DNA from: Prevotella sp.
GTDB lineage: Bacteria > Bacteroidota > Bacteroidia > Bacteroidales > Bacteroidaceae
DNA: 64,000 bases
Assembly: GCA_017651265.1 (NCBI GenBank)
Contig: JAGCDO010000030.1
Coordinates: forward strand, 1 to 64,000
Reading direction: 5' to 3'
Part shown: positions 16,719 to 25,556 of the stretch, piece after piece
Layout of the letters: each line of letters opens with the position of its first letter
How positions within the stretch are numbered: position 1 is the first letter of the stretch
The notes under the pieces: model-generated
Database searches by the model: none
What the model was told of the DNA's origin: nothing
Seen by the model: only the letters and a program-made list of their open reading frames with translations
Program-made: the position numbers and the translations under genes

Positions 16719-16750
16719 CAAATGTATCTATTTTAAATTACATGTCCAAA
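16719..16750 (-). promoter_or_regulatory. Promoter of cobT, possibly leaderless
   Basis: On the minus strand TTTG (16747-16750), a 20-bp spacer, TACATTTG (16719-16726), then five bases to the ATG. Confidence 0.65.
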
Positions 16751-16817
16751 TAATTTGGAACAATTCTTCAAGACAGGAAAGGCAGAAGTGGTTTTTTATA
16801 AAGTCAGCATATCTGTG

Positions 16818-17633
16818 TCATTGCAACGAAATAATCTCTGCTGTCTGATACGTACATTCGTAGTGGGCAACGGCAGCAGCCCAGAAACACCCTAAACATC
16901 CACCAGAGATGTTGGATACAGGATTGGAGGAACTGCGTCCCGATAGTTGCAGGGCATAGAGATAGTCGTACGTGATACGGTCGATGGAAGCAAGTTCGAT
17001 GGTGATCTTATCCCCGTCGTTGAGAATCTGGTCCTGATCTTCAGGTTTGTTATCCTTCACCATTTCCTCACTCATACAACCAAAGACCTGTTGGATTTCG
17101 CCTCCAGGATTCAGTATGTCACGGATTACCGTCCAACGGTAGGACTCCCCATTGCGATACACATTCATGTAATAGTAGTTCTCTTCATTGGGCGTATCGA
17201 GGAAACGGAGGTCGGCCATCACAATACGCCTGCCCATGATCTCCTGCCATTGGAAGATGAACGATTTGATGACGGGAGGGTGGGGCATGGTTGACTGTGC
17301 AGAGAAATGGTTGTCTCCCTGCCAGATATCCAATTGATAGGTGTTTCCGGGTTCCCCTATGAACGTACTTACATAATGTCCGTAAGATTTGTACTTGAGA
17401 ATAGACGAACTGCCGTCAGCCAATGAAGTAATGACCACTTTCGCATCTTTGATACCTTGGGCACCAGTGGAGTCTGCCATCTCCAAAGTGGTAGTGAGGC
17501 GCACATCACAGCCATTGTCCATCACACCACCTTCCACCACTGCCATAGGTGCTACCTTATGGTAGTCGATATCAAGTTCCTTTTCGCAGGAAACGAATAC
17601 GAGAAGTGTGAGGAAAAGATATAGTTTCTTCAT
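16818..17633 (-). CDS. DUF4249 lipoprotein paired with a TonB-dependent receptor
   Basis: A 271-residue lipoprotein: signal peptide MKKLYLFLTLLVFVSC with the lipobox cysteine at residue 16, then a beta-rich DUF4249 domain (VVEGGVMDNGCDVRLTTTLE, YQLDIWQGDNHFSA, YYMNVYRNGESYRW). Such proteins usually sit next to TonB receptors in Bacteroidetes and probably act as surface partners in substrate capture. The frame can be opened 35 codons upstream, but that part overlaps the receptor gene; the ATG at 17633 is four bases from the receptor's stop codon. Its place in the cob cluster suggests a corrinoid-related role, by context only. Confidence 0.88.
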   Translation of the reverse strand: MKKLYLFLTLLVFVSCEKELDIDYHKVAPMAVVEGGVMDNGCDVRLTTTLEMADSTGAQGIKDAKVVITSLADGSSSILKYKSYGHYVSTFIGEPGNTYQLDIWQGDNHFSAQSTMPHPPVIKSFIFQWQEIMGRRIVMADLRFLDTPNEENYYYMNVYRNGESYRWTVIRDILNPGGEIQQVFGCMSEEMVKDNKPEDQDQILNDGDKITIELASIDRITYDYLYALQLSGRSSSNPVSNISGGCLGCFWAAAVAHYECTYQTAEIISLQ

Positions 17634-17637
17634 GTTG

Positions 17638-19728
17638 TCAGAATTGATAGGTGAGTGAAACACTGGGTAAGATACCAAACAGACTATACTGAGTCGCCTT
17701 TGTCCCTGTGGCTGTGGTATGGTCCTCGTCAAATACAATCATAAACGGATTATAACGGTTGTAGGCATTGTAGATGCCGAATGCCCATTCACGGGTAATT
17801 TTGTTGTTTTTGAGTTTCTTATGCCAGCGTGCCGAAAGGTCGAGACGGTGGTTGGCTGGTTCACGATAGCCATTGCGTTCTGCATAGTAATAATACACAT
17901 TACCCGTCATCTCATATTTGGCACTGGGAGCGGTGAAGGCACGTCCGGTGTTATAGATCCAAGTGGCGGAGAGGTCCCACGTATTACTGAGGGCGTACAT
18001 ACCCACGATGGCCACATCATGACGGCGATCATTACTTGCCGTGTACCACCGTCCACCGTTGATGCCAGGGATCTTGTTCTCACTCCACGAGAGAGTGTAG
18101 GAAAGCCAGCCTGTTAGTTTTCCGAGGTTTTTATGCAGACAGAACTCCGACCCGTAGGCTCTACCGTCACCTGCCAACACGATGCGTTCAATCTCGATTT
18201 CGGAACCGAAACTCTTACCGTCTTTATAGTCGAGCACGTGCTCCACCTTTTTGTAATAACCCTCCAAGGTGAGATCCCACATACGGTTCTTTGAAAGAAG
18301 GTGAATGCCCGTACTCCATTGGTTGGCAATCTGAGGATGAAGGAGATTGCTACTGGCTGTGTAGCGGTCGAAAGGGGTGGATGCCGACTGATTACGAAGG
18401 GCGTGGATGTTCTGAGCCGTCCTGCTATAGCCAGCCTTTATCCCCACCTGTTTACTGACGGTGTAGTTCATACTGATCCGCGGTTCCAAGGTAAGCCATG
18501 TCTTCACACTGTGCCATTTACCGGGGTCGAAACGCTCTGCAATTTGTGCATCATCCGTCAGTTGGTAATAGTCAGCACCTCCTTGTGCCGTAAAACAGTT
18601 CAGTCGCAAGCCTGCCATGACCTTCATCTTCGAGCCCAAACTGATGAGATCATTTATCCACACATTGTTCTCCCACGACGGACGCTGTTCGCGCTGGTTG
18701 TTTTGCTGCTGTTGCCACTCTGCAGACTTTAGACTGATGAGCATAGACTGGATGCCACTTTCAAACTGTTGGTGCTTACCAATATTGAAATGGAAGTTCT
18801 GACGGATGCCCCCCTGACGGATATGTCCTGTGAATGACAGATCCCAGTCCATCACATCCAATCCTATGTTCGTGTTGAACTGAGAGAATATCAAAGAGGT
18901 ATGAGAACTGGCACCGCCGTGGAAATGACTCAGCCATTTTGCTGTTGCCGCCACGTTCGTCCATTTCATCATCATCAAATCACTGACACCCATTTTGTCG
19001 CGACTGGTGAAGAAGGACAGAAAGAGTTGGTTCTTCGAATCGATGTTGAAGTTCAGTTTGGCGTTAATATCGTAGAAATACAGCGTGTTGTCCTTGAAAT
19101 CCTCCATACTCCTCATCATCATATCCATATAGGAACGACGAGCCGCAAGGATGATTGAAGAACGGTGGGGTACAATAGGCGCTTCCAGATGGATCTTGGA
19201 AGTAAGCAGTCCGATAGTACCACTGCCATGCAGTTTATCCACATTGCCTGACCTCGTGGCGATATTCATAACCGCTGAGGTGGCTCCGCCATACTGGGAC
19301 GGAATCAATCCTTTGTAGAGAGATGCAGAACCTATGACATTGTCATTGAAGGCAGAGATGACGCCCATGAGGTGTCCTGCATTGTAGATCGGAGCATCAT
19401 CCAATAGGATACTGTTTTGCGCTGAAGTTCCGCCACGTACCTGAAAGCCACTTGATGCCTCGCTTTCGGCTTTCACGCCAGGCAACAACTGAACAGAACG
19501 CATGATGTCACGCTCACCAAACAGTGATGGTAGTCGCAAAACATCACCCATCTGCATCTGTTCAACTCCGATCTGCACCTGTTCAAAGCGCTGACGGGCA
19601 GAGCGTGAGGTTACGATGACCTCATCCAACTGCTTCCCCTGAAGGGTATCTGACTCTTCCGTTTGTGCCAGAATTGTTTGTGTCAGCAACAATCCCCAGA
19701 CGACAACGTACCATTTCCTAATAATCAT
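17638..19728 (-). CDS. TonB-dependent outer-membrane receptor, probable corrinoid uptake
   Basis: A 696-residue receptor with signal peptide (cleaved after LLLTQTILAQ), a short TonB-box-like N-terminus (QLDEVIVTSRSAR), a plug domain (DIMRSVQLLPGVKAESEASS, GFQVRGG, NSILLDDAPIYNAGHLMG) and a C-terminal beta barrel ending in an aromatic residue (GILPSVSLTYQF). It lacks the long carboxypeptidase-like N-terminal domain of SusC proteins. It lies eight bases after cobU and four before the DUF4249 gene, within the lower-loop assembly genes. BtuB-type cobalamin or cobinamide import is the best inference; a siderophore receptor cannot be excluded from sequence alone. Confidence 0.9.
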   Translation of the reverse strand: MIIRKWYVVVWGLLLTQTILAQTEESDTLQGKQLDEVIVTSRSARQRFEQVQIGVEQMQMGDVLRLPSLFGERDIMRSVQLLPGVKAESEASSGFQVRGGTSAQNSILLDDAPIYNAGHLMGVISAFNDNVIGSASLYKGLIPSQYGGATSAVMNIATRSGNVDKLHGSGTIGLLTSKIHLEAPIVPHRSSIILAARRSYMDMMMRSMEDFKDNTLYFYDINAKLNFNIDSKNQLFLSFFTSRDKMGVSDLMMMKWTNVAATAKWLSHFHGGASSHTSLIFSQFNTNIGLDVMDWDLSFTGHIRQGGIRQNFHFNIGKHQQFESGIQSMLISLKSAEWQQQQNNQREQRPSWENNVWINDLISLGSKMKVMAGLRLNCFTAQGGADYYQLTDDAQIAERFDPGKWHSVKTWLTLEPRISMNYTVSKQVGIKAGYSRTAQNIHALRNQSASTPFDRYTASSNLLHPQIANQWSTGIHLLSKNRMWDLTLEGYYKKVEHVLDYKDGKSFGSEIEIERIVLAGDGRAYGSEFCLHKNLGKLTGWLSYTLSWSENKIPGINGGRWYTASNDRRHDVAIVGMYALSNTWDLSATWIYNTGRAFTAPSAKYEMTGNVYYYYAERNGYREPANHRLDLSARWHKKLKNNKITREWAFGIYNAYNRYNPFMIVFDEDHTTATGTKATQYSLFGILPSVSLTYQF

Positions 19729-19736
19729 TACGTGTG

Positions 19737-20267
19737 TTATCCCTTGATTTTAACTGGAATCCCTGAAACCATGAGGATTACCTCATCTGCCTTACTGGCC
19801 ACATACTGATTCATCCATCCTTCCAGATCTGTGAATCGGCGCTGCACAGCATTCTCACTCACACCGCCACTGCCAATCTCGTTGGTAACGAAGATGAAGG
19901 TGGCATCCTGCTGGGTGAACTTATCGAACTCTGTCTGCAGCGCTTTCAACGCCTCCTCTACAGAAGGCTGCTCCCATTCGTTTGCCGTACGGTCGAAGAA
20001 GAAATTCGTGCACCAGAGCGTGATACAGTCGATCACCACCACACGACCCGTCACGTCGTGCTTGCTCAGCCATTTCTCCTCTTCGATGTTGGTCCATTGA
20101 GCGCCCCGCCGTTCCTGATGCTTGAGCACTCGCTGCCGGAACTCTTCGTCCCAGATATGTGCCGTAGCCAGATAAACGGGATGGCTGCTCATTTCCAGTG
20201 CCATCTTCTCAGCGGTAACGCTCTTTCCAGAGCGTTGACCGCCCGTAATCAGTATGATTTTCTTCAT
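19737..20267 (-). CDS. cobU: Adenosylcobinamide kinase / adenosylcobinamide-phosphate guanylyltransferase CobU
   Basis: A 176-residue bifunctional enzyme that phosphorylates adenosylcobinamide and then adds GMP. ILITGGQRSGKSVTAE is the P-loop; VIDCITLWCTNFFFD is the Walker B-like block, with EIGSGGVSEN downstream, as in CobU. It is the first gene of the cob run (cobU, receptor, DUF4249, cobT, cobS, cobC). Its promoter box ends seven bases before the start codon, so there is no room for a cobalamin riboswitch in the leader. Confidence 0.95.
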   Translation of the reverse strand: MKKIILITGGQRSGKSVTAEKMALEMSSHPVYLATAHIWDEEFRQRVLKHQERRGAQWTNIEEEKWLSKHDVTGRVVVIDCITLWCTNFFFDRTANEWEQPSVEEALKALQTEFDKFTQQDATFIFVTNEIGSGGVSENAVQRRFTDLEGWMNQYVASKADEVILMVSGIPVKIKG

Positions 20268-20274
20268 CCTGATG

Positions 20275-20305
20275 CAAAAGTACGCATTTTATTCCATAAC
20301 GCGAA
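20275..20305 (-). promoter_or_regulatory. Promoter of the cobU operon, possibly leaderless
   Basis: On the minus strand TTCG (20302-20305), a 19-bp spacer, TACTTTTG (20275-20282), then seven bases to the ATG. Confidence 0.6.
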
Positions 20306-20376
20306 GCATTCTGTTGCAAAAGTCATGGTCGTTACTTACAAATTCCTCGATTCTACTTAATTAACCTTCAAATTTG

Positions 20377-20407
20377 TTGGTGGTGTGCTGAAAACTATGT
20401 ATCTTTG
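20377..20407 (+). promoter_or_regulatory. Promoter of the ilvD operon
   Basis: TTGG at 20377-20380, a 19-bp spacer, TATCTTTG at 20400-20407, leaving a leader of about 30 bases. No leader peptide or attenuator is visible here. Confidence 0.65.
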
Positions 20408-20440
20408 CAGTCATTATTCAAAGTAGAAAACGAATAGAAA

Positions 20441-22267
20441 ATGAAGCATCAGTTGAGAAGTGCAGTATGTACTGAAGGTAGGAGAATGGCTGGAGCACGT
20501 GCGCTCTGGGTGGCCAACGGTATGAAACGTGAGCAGTTTGGAAAGCCCATCATTGCCATTGTCAATTCGTTTACTCAGTTTGTGCCCGGGCATACCCATT
20601 TGCACGAGGCCGGACAAATCGTAAAGAAAGAGATAGAAAGACTTGGCTGCTATGCCGCTGAGTTCAATACCATTGCCATCGACGATGGTATTGCCATGGG
20701 GCACGATGGTATGTTGTATTCACTGCCTTCACGTGACATCATTGCCGACTCGGTGGAATATATGGTCAACGGTCATAAGGCCGATGCCATGATCTGCATC
20801 TCCAACTGTGACAAGATTACCCCAGGTATGCTGATGGCCGCCATGCGCCTGAATATCCCTGCCGTTTTTGTAAGCGGAGGTCCTATGGAGGCAGGACAGT
20901 ACAAGGGTGAGAACCTTGACCTTGTTATCGCCATGATCAAGGGTGGCGACCCTACTGTCAGCGATGCTGACCTTCAGGAAATCGAGAACCGTGCCTGTCC
21001 TGGCTGCGGTTGCTGTTCGGGTATGTTTACCGCCAACTCGATGAATAACCTGACAGAGGCCATCGGTCTCTCATTGCCTGGCAATGGCACAATACTGGCT
21101 ACCCATAAGAACCGTGAACGCCTGATGCAACAGGCTGCCCGTCAGATCGTGAAGAACGCGTTGGCCTATTACGAGGATGGTGATGAGAGCGTACTGCCCC
21201 GCAGCATAGCTACCCGTCAGGCATTCATCAATGCCATGACCATGGATATTGCCATGGGAGCCTCTACCAACACCGTACTCCATCTGCTCGCTGTTGCGCA
21301 GGAGGCTGGGGTTGACTTCACGATGAACGACATCGATGCCCTCTCACGTAAGACACCCTTCCTCGTCAAACTGGCCCCCAACAGTCAGAAGTACAGCGTT
21401 CAGGAGTTCGGTCGCGCCGGTGGTGTGATGGCCTTGATGGCTGAACTGGATAAGGGCGGACTCATCGATACCAGCTTGAAGCGTGTCAACGGACATACGC
21501 TGGCTGAGGACATCAATCGCTATGCGATCATTGATCAGGAACAATTGACCATTGAGAATAATACATGTGATTTGAGTCCTGCTCAAATCTATTTGAGTGC
21601 TCCGGCAGGTAAGTTCTGCAACGAATTGGGCGCACAGGAAACCTATTACAAGAGCTTCGATACCGACCGCGAGAACGGGTGCATCCGAGACATTGAGCAT
21701 GCCTACACCAAAGATGGCGGTATGGCTATCCTCTTCGGTAACATTGCCCAGGATGGCTGCGTGGTGAAGACCGCAGGCGTGGCTCCTGAGCTATGGCATT
21801 TCGAAGGTCCTGCCGTGGTATTCGACTCTCAGGAAGATGCCTGCGAGGGTATTCTCGGTGGGAAGGTGAAGAAAGGCGACTGTGTGGTGATTACCCACGA
21901 AGGACCGAAAGGTGGACCTGGTATGCAGGAGATGTTGTATCCCACCTCATATATCAAGAGTATGCATATGGGTAAGGAGTGTGCCCTGATTACCGATGGT
22001 CGTTTCTCTGGCGGTACCTCTGGTCTGAGCATCGGACATATCTCTCCCGAGGCAGCTAACGGAGGAAATATCGGAAAGATCAAGGATGGTGATATCATCG
22101 TGATTGATATTCCTTCGCGGAGCATCAACGTGAAACTCTCTGACGAGGAGCTGGCCGCCCGTCCGCAGCAGCCGCTGAAACGTAACCGTGTGGTGTCTAA
22201 GGCTCTGCGTGCTTACGCCCAGAGTGTTTCCAGCGCAGATAAGGGTGGCATTAGAATTATTGAATAG
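20441..22267 (+). CDS. ilvD: Dihydroxy-acid dehydratase IlvD
   Basis: A 608-residue Fe-S dehydratase that makes 2-oxoisovalerate and 2-oxo-3-methylvalerate in valine, leucine and isoleucine synthesis. [15 protein letters not shown] and [17 protein letters not shown] carry the cluster cysteines, and the C-terminal [18 protein letters not shown] is the conserved dehydratase block. Length is standard for the longer (E. coli-like) form. It begins a run with ilvB, ilvN and an acyl-ACP thioesterase, with gaps of 18-52 bases. Confidence 0.98.
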   Translation: MKHQLRSAVCTEGRRMAGARALWVANGMKREQFGKPIIAIVNSFTQFVPGHTHLHEAGQIVKKEIERLGCYAAEFNTIAIDDGIAMGHDGMLYSLPSRDIIADSVEYMVNGHKADAMICISNCDKITPGMLMAAMRLNIPAVFVSGGPMEAGQYKGENLDLVIAMIKGGDPTVSDADLQEIENRACPGCGCCSGMFTANSMNNLTEAIGLSLPGNGTILATHKNRERLMQQAARQIVKNALAYYEDGDESVLPRSIATRQAFINAMTMDIAMGASTNTVLHLLAVAQEAGVDFTMNDIDALSRKTPFLVKLAPNSQKYSVQEFGRAGGVMALMAELDKGGLIDTSLKRVNGHTLAEDINRYAIIDQEQLTIENNTCDLSPAQIYLSAPAGKFCNELGAQETYYKSFDTDRENGCIRDIEHAYTKDGGMAILFGNIAQDGCVVKTAGVAPELWHFEGPAVVFDSQEDACEGILGGKVKKGDCVVITHEGPKGGPGMQEMLYPTSYIKSMHMGKECALITDGRFSGGTSGLSIGHISPEAANGGNIGKIKDGDIIVIDIPSRSINVKLSDEELAARPQQPLKRNRVVSKALRAYAQSVSSADKGGIRIIE

Positions 22268-22272
22268 GAAAA

Positions 22273-22308
22273 CCTAGTAACACTAGTAATACTAGTACAA
22301 CTAGTATA
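22273..22308 (+). repeat. 9-bp tandem repeat between ilvD and ilvB
   Basis: Four imperfect 9-base units built on ACTAGTAnn fill most of the 52-base gap. They start five bases after the ilvD stop codon and contain TAG in each unit. Confidence 0.75.
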
Positions 22309-22319
22309 AATCAAAAACT

Positions 22320-24035
22320 ATGGCAAAAGAAAAGATCACAGGATCAGAAGCATTGATGCTGGCACTGAAAGCAGAAGGGGTGAAAACCATCTTCGGCTAT
22401 CCAGGTGGCAGTATCATGCCTGTATATGATGCCTTGTATGATTATACCCGAGGCGAGAAAAAAGCATTCAACCATATTCTTGTGCGCCACGAGCAGGCTG
22501 CCACACATGCTGCAGAAGGCTTTGCAAGGGTGAGCGGTGAGGTTGGTGTGTGCATCGTCACCAGTGGACCGGGTGCCACAAATACGCTGACTGGTATAGC
22601 CGATGCAATGATGGATTCCACACCGATAGTCGTCATTGCTGGTCAGGTGGGTATCGGTGTCTTGGGTACAGATGCCTTTCAGGAGGTTGACCTCGTGGGT
22701 GTTGCCCAGCCAATCTCCAAATGGAGCTATCAGATCCGTCATGCAGAGGATATCGCATGGGCAGTGAGTCGTGCTTTCTATATTGCCAAAAGCGGACGAC
22801 CAGGTCCTGTGGTTCTTGACCTGCCGCGTAATGCACAGGTAGAGACTGTTGACTTCCAACCGCAGAAGGCCGACTTCGTGCGCAGCTATGTGGCTTATCC
22901 TGAGGTGAATATGGAGGCGGTGAAAGAAGCTGCCAACCTGATAAACCATGCCAAGAAGCCATTGGCTCTTGTAGGACAGGGTGTAGAACTGGGACATGCA
23001 CAGGAGGAACTGAAAGCCTTCTTGGAGAAAGCTGATATTCCCGCTGGTCGTACCATGCTTGGTCTTTCTGCCTTACCTAGCAGTCATCCGCTTAATGTGG
23101 GTATGTTGGGTATGCATGGAAACTATGCACCGAACATCAAGGAACAGGAGTGTGATGTGCTCATCGCCATCGGCATGCGTTTCTCCGATCGTGTGACAGG
23201 TAATCTCGCAACCTATGCCAAGCAGGCAAAGGTGATACATCTGGATATTGACAAGAGCGAGATTGACAAGAACGTGAAGACTACCGTGGCCGTGATTGCT
23301 GATTGTAAGGATTCATTACCTGCTATTACTGCCTTGATCAACAAGGGTGATCATAAAGAATGGATTGACTCTTTCAGATCATTGAAGGAGAAAGAGTTGA
23401 AGAAAGTTATTGAGCCGGCTATCCATCCCACCGAAGGACCGTTGCTGATGGGTGAGGTGGTGAATGCAGTGGCTGAGGCAACAAAGGGTGAGAATATCAC
23501 TGTGACCGATGTAGGACAGAACCAGTTGTTCGCAACCCGCTATTCTCATTATCTTCAGAAACGGTCAATCGTGACCAGTGGAGGATTGGGCACAATGGGC
23601 TTTGGCGTTCCAGCTGCAGTCGGCGCCACCTTTGGCGCTCCTGGTCGTACCGTGGTATGCTTTTCAGGCGACGGTGGTTTCCAGATGAATATCCAGGAGC
23701 TGGGTACCATCATGGAGCAGCAGGCACCGGTAAAGATCGTTGTGATGAATAATAACTACTTGGGTAATGTGCGCCAGTGGCAGGATATGTTCTGGCAGCG
23801 ACGGAAATCGTTTACCCGTATGATGAATCCCTGCTACGAACTGATTGCCAAGGGCTATGGCATTCCATACACTGCCGTAGTTGACCGTAAGGATCTGAAA
23901 TCAGCCATAGAGAAGATGCTCAGTACTGCAGGTCCGTTCATTCTGGAATGTGCCATCCTCGAAGATGATGATATCCTGCCGATGACACCGCCGGGAAAGA
24001 GCGTCGATGAGATGATGTTATCAATGGACAATTAG
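22320..24035 (+). CDS. ilvB: Acetolactate synthase large (catalytic) subunit
   Basis: A 571-residue thiamine-diphosphate enzyme that condenses pyruvate to acetolactate, the first step of branched-chain synthesis. Typical blocks are GYPGGSIMPVYDAL, the catalytic-Glu segment HEQAATHAAEGFAR, a central FAD-binding domain, and GDGGFQMNIQELGT with NNNYLGNVRQWQ for thiamine diphosphate and Mg. The partner regulatory subunit follows 21 bases downstream, which separates it from catabolic acetolactate synthases that lack one. Confidence 0.97.
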   Translation: MAKEKITGSEALMLALKAEGVKTIFGYPGGSIMPVYDALYDYTRGEKKAFNHILVRHEQAATHAAEGFARVSGEVGVCIVTSGPGATNTLTGIADAMMDSTPIVVIAGQVGIGVLGTDAFQEVDLVGVAQPISKWSYQIRHAEDIAWAVSRAFYIAKSGRPGPVVLDLPRNAQVETVDFQPQKADFVRSYVAYPEVNMEAVKEAANLINHAKKPLALVGQGVELGHAQEELKAFLEKADIPAGRTMLGLSALPSSHPLNVGMLGMHGNYAPNIKEQECDVLIAIGMRFSDRVTGNLATYAKQAKVIHLDIDKSEIDKNVKTTVAVIADCKDSLPAITALINKGDHKEWIDSFRSLKEKELKKVIEPAIHPTEGPLLMGEVVNAVAEATKGENITVTDVGQNQLFATRYSHYLQKRSIVTSGGLGTMGFGVPAAVGATFGAPGRTVVCFSGDGGFQMNIQELGTIMEQQAPVKIVVMNNNYLGNVRQWQDMFWQRRKSFTRMMNPCYELIAKGYGIPYTAVVDRKDLKSAIEKMLSTAGPFILECAILEDDDILPMTPPGKSVDEMMLSMDN

Positions 24036-24056
24036 AATTTGCTTTCGCAATAGTTT

Positions 24057-24602
24057 ATGGAAGAGAAAACACTATATACCCTGTTGGTTTACTCGGAGAA
24101 TATCGCGGGTATCCTGAACCAGATTACCGCAGTCTTCACCCGTCGCCAGGTGAACATCGAAAGTCTGAACGTGTCGGCATCCAGCATCCCTGGTGTGCAT
24201 AAATACACCATCACTGCCTATAGCGATGAGGATCAGATCATCAAGATCACCAAGCAGATAGAGAAAAAGATCGATGTGGTGAAGGCCAGCTATTATACGG
24301 ATGATCAGTTATTCATCCGTGAGGTGGGTCTGTATAAACTATCTACGCCGATTGTGTTGGAGAACCCCGAGATTTCGCGTATCATCCGACGTGCTGATGG
24401 TAACGTGATGGAAGTGAACCCCACGTATGTTACTGTGATGTTGGGCGGTATGACCGAAGAAATCACCAATCTCTTCTTCGCACTCGACAAGTATAAATGC
24501 GTGCTCCAGTATACTCGTAGCGGACGAGTAGCCGTTACGCGTAGTACGGTGGAGCAGGTAACCGACTTCCTGGAGCAGCAGGAGGCAAAACGGAAGGCGT
24601 AG
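24057..24602 (+). CDS. ilvN: Acetolactate synthase small (regulatory) subunit
   Basis: A 181-residue protein with an N-terminal ACT domain (YTLLVYSENIAGILNQITA ... RRQVNIESLNVSASSIPG), which binds valine in the family and gives feedback control, and a C-terminal ACT-like domain (residues ~85-170). It follows the large subunit closely. Length is typical of IlvH/IlvN. Confidence 0.95.
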   Translation: MEEKTLYTLLVYSENIAGILNQITAVFTRRQVNIESLNVSASSIPGVHKYTITAYSDEDQIIKITKQIEKKIDVVKASYYTDDQLFIREVGLYKLSTPIVLENPEISRIIRRADGNVMEVNPTYVTVMLGGMTEEITNLFFALDKYKCVLQYTRSGRVAVTRSTVEQVTDFLEQQEAKRKA

Positions 24603-24620
24603 TTTTTACAAAAGAATGAG

Positions 24621-25370
24621 ATGATGTTAGATAAAGTAGGACGGTATGAATTCTTAGCTGAGCCGTTTCACTGTGATTTCAGTCAGCGACTCTTCATGGG
24701 CCACCTCGGCAACCACATGCTGAATGCTGCTGATTTCCATTCCAACGACCGTGGTTTCGGCATGAAATACCTGCTCTCGGTGAACCGTGCGTGGGTGTTG
24801 TCACGCTTGGCTATCGAGATGGACGAGATGCCCGAGATGTACACCACCTTCACCGTAGAGACATGGGTGGAGAGTGCCATGCGTTATTTCACCAACCGTA
24901 ACTTCCGTGTGGTGGGAAAAGATGGTAAGGTGTATGGTTATGGCCGCAGCATCTGGGCGATGATCGATACGGAAACACGTCAGCCATGCAGTTTGATGGA
25001 TATCCACGACGGTGACTTGATGAACTGGGTGGAGAAGGACAAGGTGAATCCCATGGACAGACTGTCCAGGGTGAAGATGGACGAGCGTGCTGAGTTTGTC
25101 AGAACCATCGATACGCAATACAACGATGTGGATATCAATGGTCATATCAATTCTGTGAAATATATCGAGCATGTGCTCGACCTCTGGGATCTCGACTGGT
25201 ACCGCAGCCATCGCATCAAGCGTTTTGATATTGCCTACGTGGCTGAGGCTCATCAGGGAGATCAGCTGTCGTTCTATAGGGAGCAGACTGCCGATAACGA
25301 GTTCTGCATCCGTATCTGTAAGAATAATGATGTGGAGTGCTGTCGTTGTAAGATCATCTTCTTACCCTAA
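24621..25370 (+). CDS. Acyl-ACP thioesterase (FatA/FatB-like, hotdog fold)
   Basis: A 249-residue protein with two hotdog domains. The first carries DFHSNDRGFGMKYLLSVNRAWVLSRL and TTFTVETWVES; the second has DTQYNDVDINGHINSVKYIEH, with Asn and His in the positions of the plant-type catalytic residues. It would release free fatty acids from acyl-ACP in the cytoplasm. It follows ilvN by 18 bases, in the same direction and with no promoter between, so it is probably part of the ilv transcript. The first of two adjacent ATG codons is taken as the start. Confidence 0.9.
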   Translation: MMLDKVGRYEFLAEPFHCDFSQRLFMGHLGNHMLNAADFHSNDRGFGMKYLLSVNRAWVLSRLAIEMDEMPEMYTTFTVETWVESAMRYFTNRNFRVVGKDGKVYGYGRSIWAMIDTETRQPCSLMDIHDGDLMNWVEKDKVNPMDRLSRVKMDERAEFVRTIDTQYNDVDINGHINSVKYIEHVLDLWDLDWYRSHRIKRFDIAYVAEAHQGDQLSFYREQTADNEFCIRICKNNDVECCRCKIIFLP

Positions 25371-25393
25371 TTGGAAGAAAACCAACGATTTAT

Positions 25394-25424
25394 TTTGTGT
25401 TCCGCATGTTTTTGCGTAATTTTG
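25394..25424 (+). promoter_or_regulatory. Promoter of ilvC
   Basis: TTTG at 25394-25397, a 19-bp spacer, TAATTTTG at 25417-25424. Transcription should start near 25430, leaving a leader of about 125 bases. Confidence 0.75.
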
Positions 25425-25428
25425 CAGC

Positions 25429-25556
25429 GATTTATCAGTTAACGCCCTCGCCGGGACTTCGAGCAGGTTCTGGGCGCACCGACAAGACGACGGTTCTCGA
25501 GTAGGACTGGCATGGTACGCAAGGGATATGTATAACATTATAATTATTTAGCTATT
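25429..25556 (+). ncRNA. Candidate structured 5' leader RNA of ilvC
   Basis: The leader is GC-rich from 25443 to 25520, unlike the AT-rich leaders elsewhere in the window. CGCCC (25443-25447) pairs with GGGCG (25472-25476). TCGAG in that loop (25459-25463) pairs with CTCGA (25496-25500), making a pseudoknot, and ACCG/CGGT (25478-25481, 25491-25494) forms a hairpin between. CCCT (25445-25448) could instead pair with AGGG (25522-25525). I do not recognise a known riboswitch, and no leader peptide rich in Ile, Leu or Val is seen. Confidence 0.5.

Noticed and set aside
20268-20440. Cobalamin riboswitch upstream of cobU
   Set aside because: No B12-box-like GCCACTG and too little leader: the -7 box ends seven bases before the start codon.
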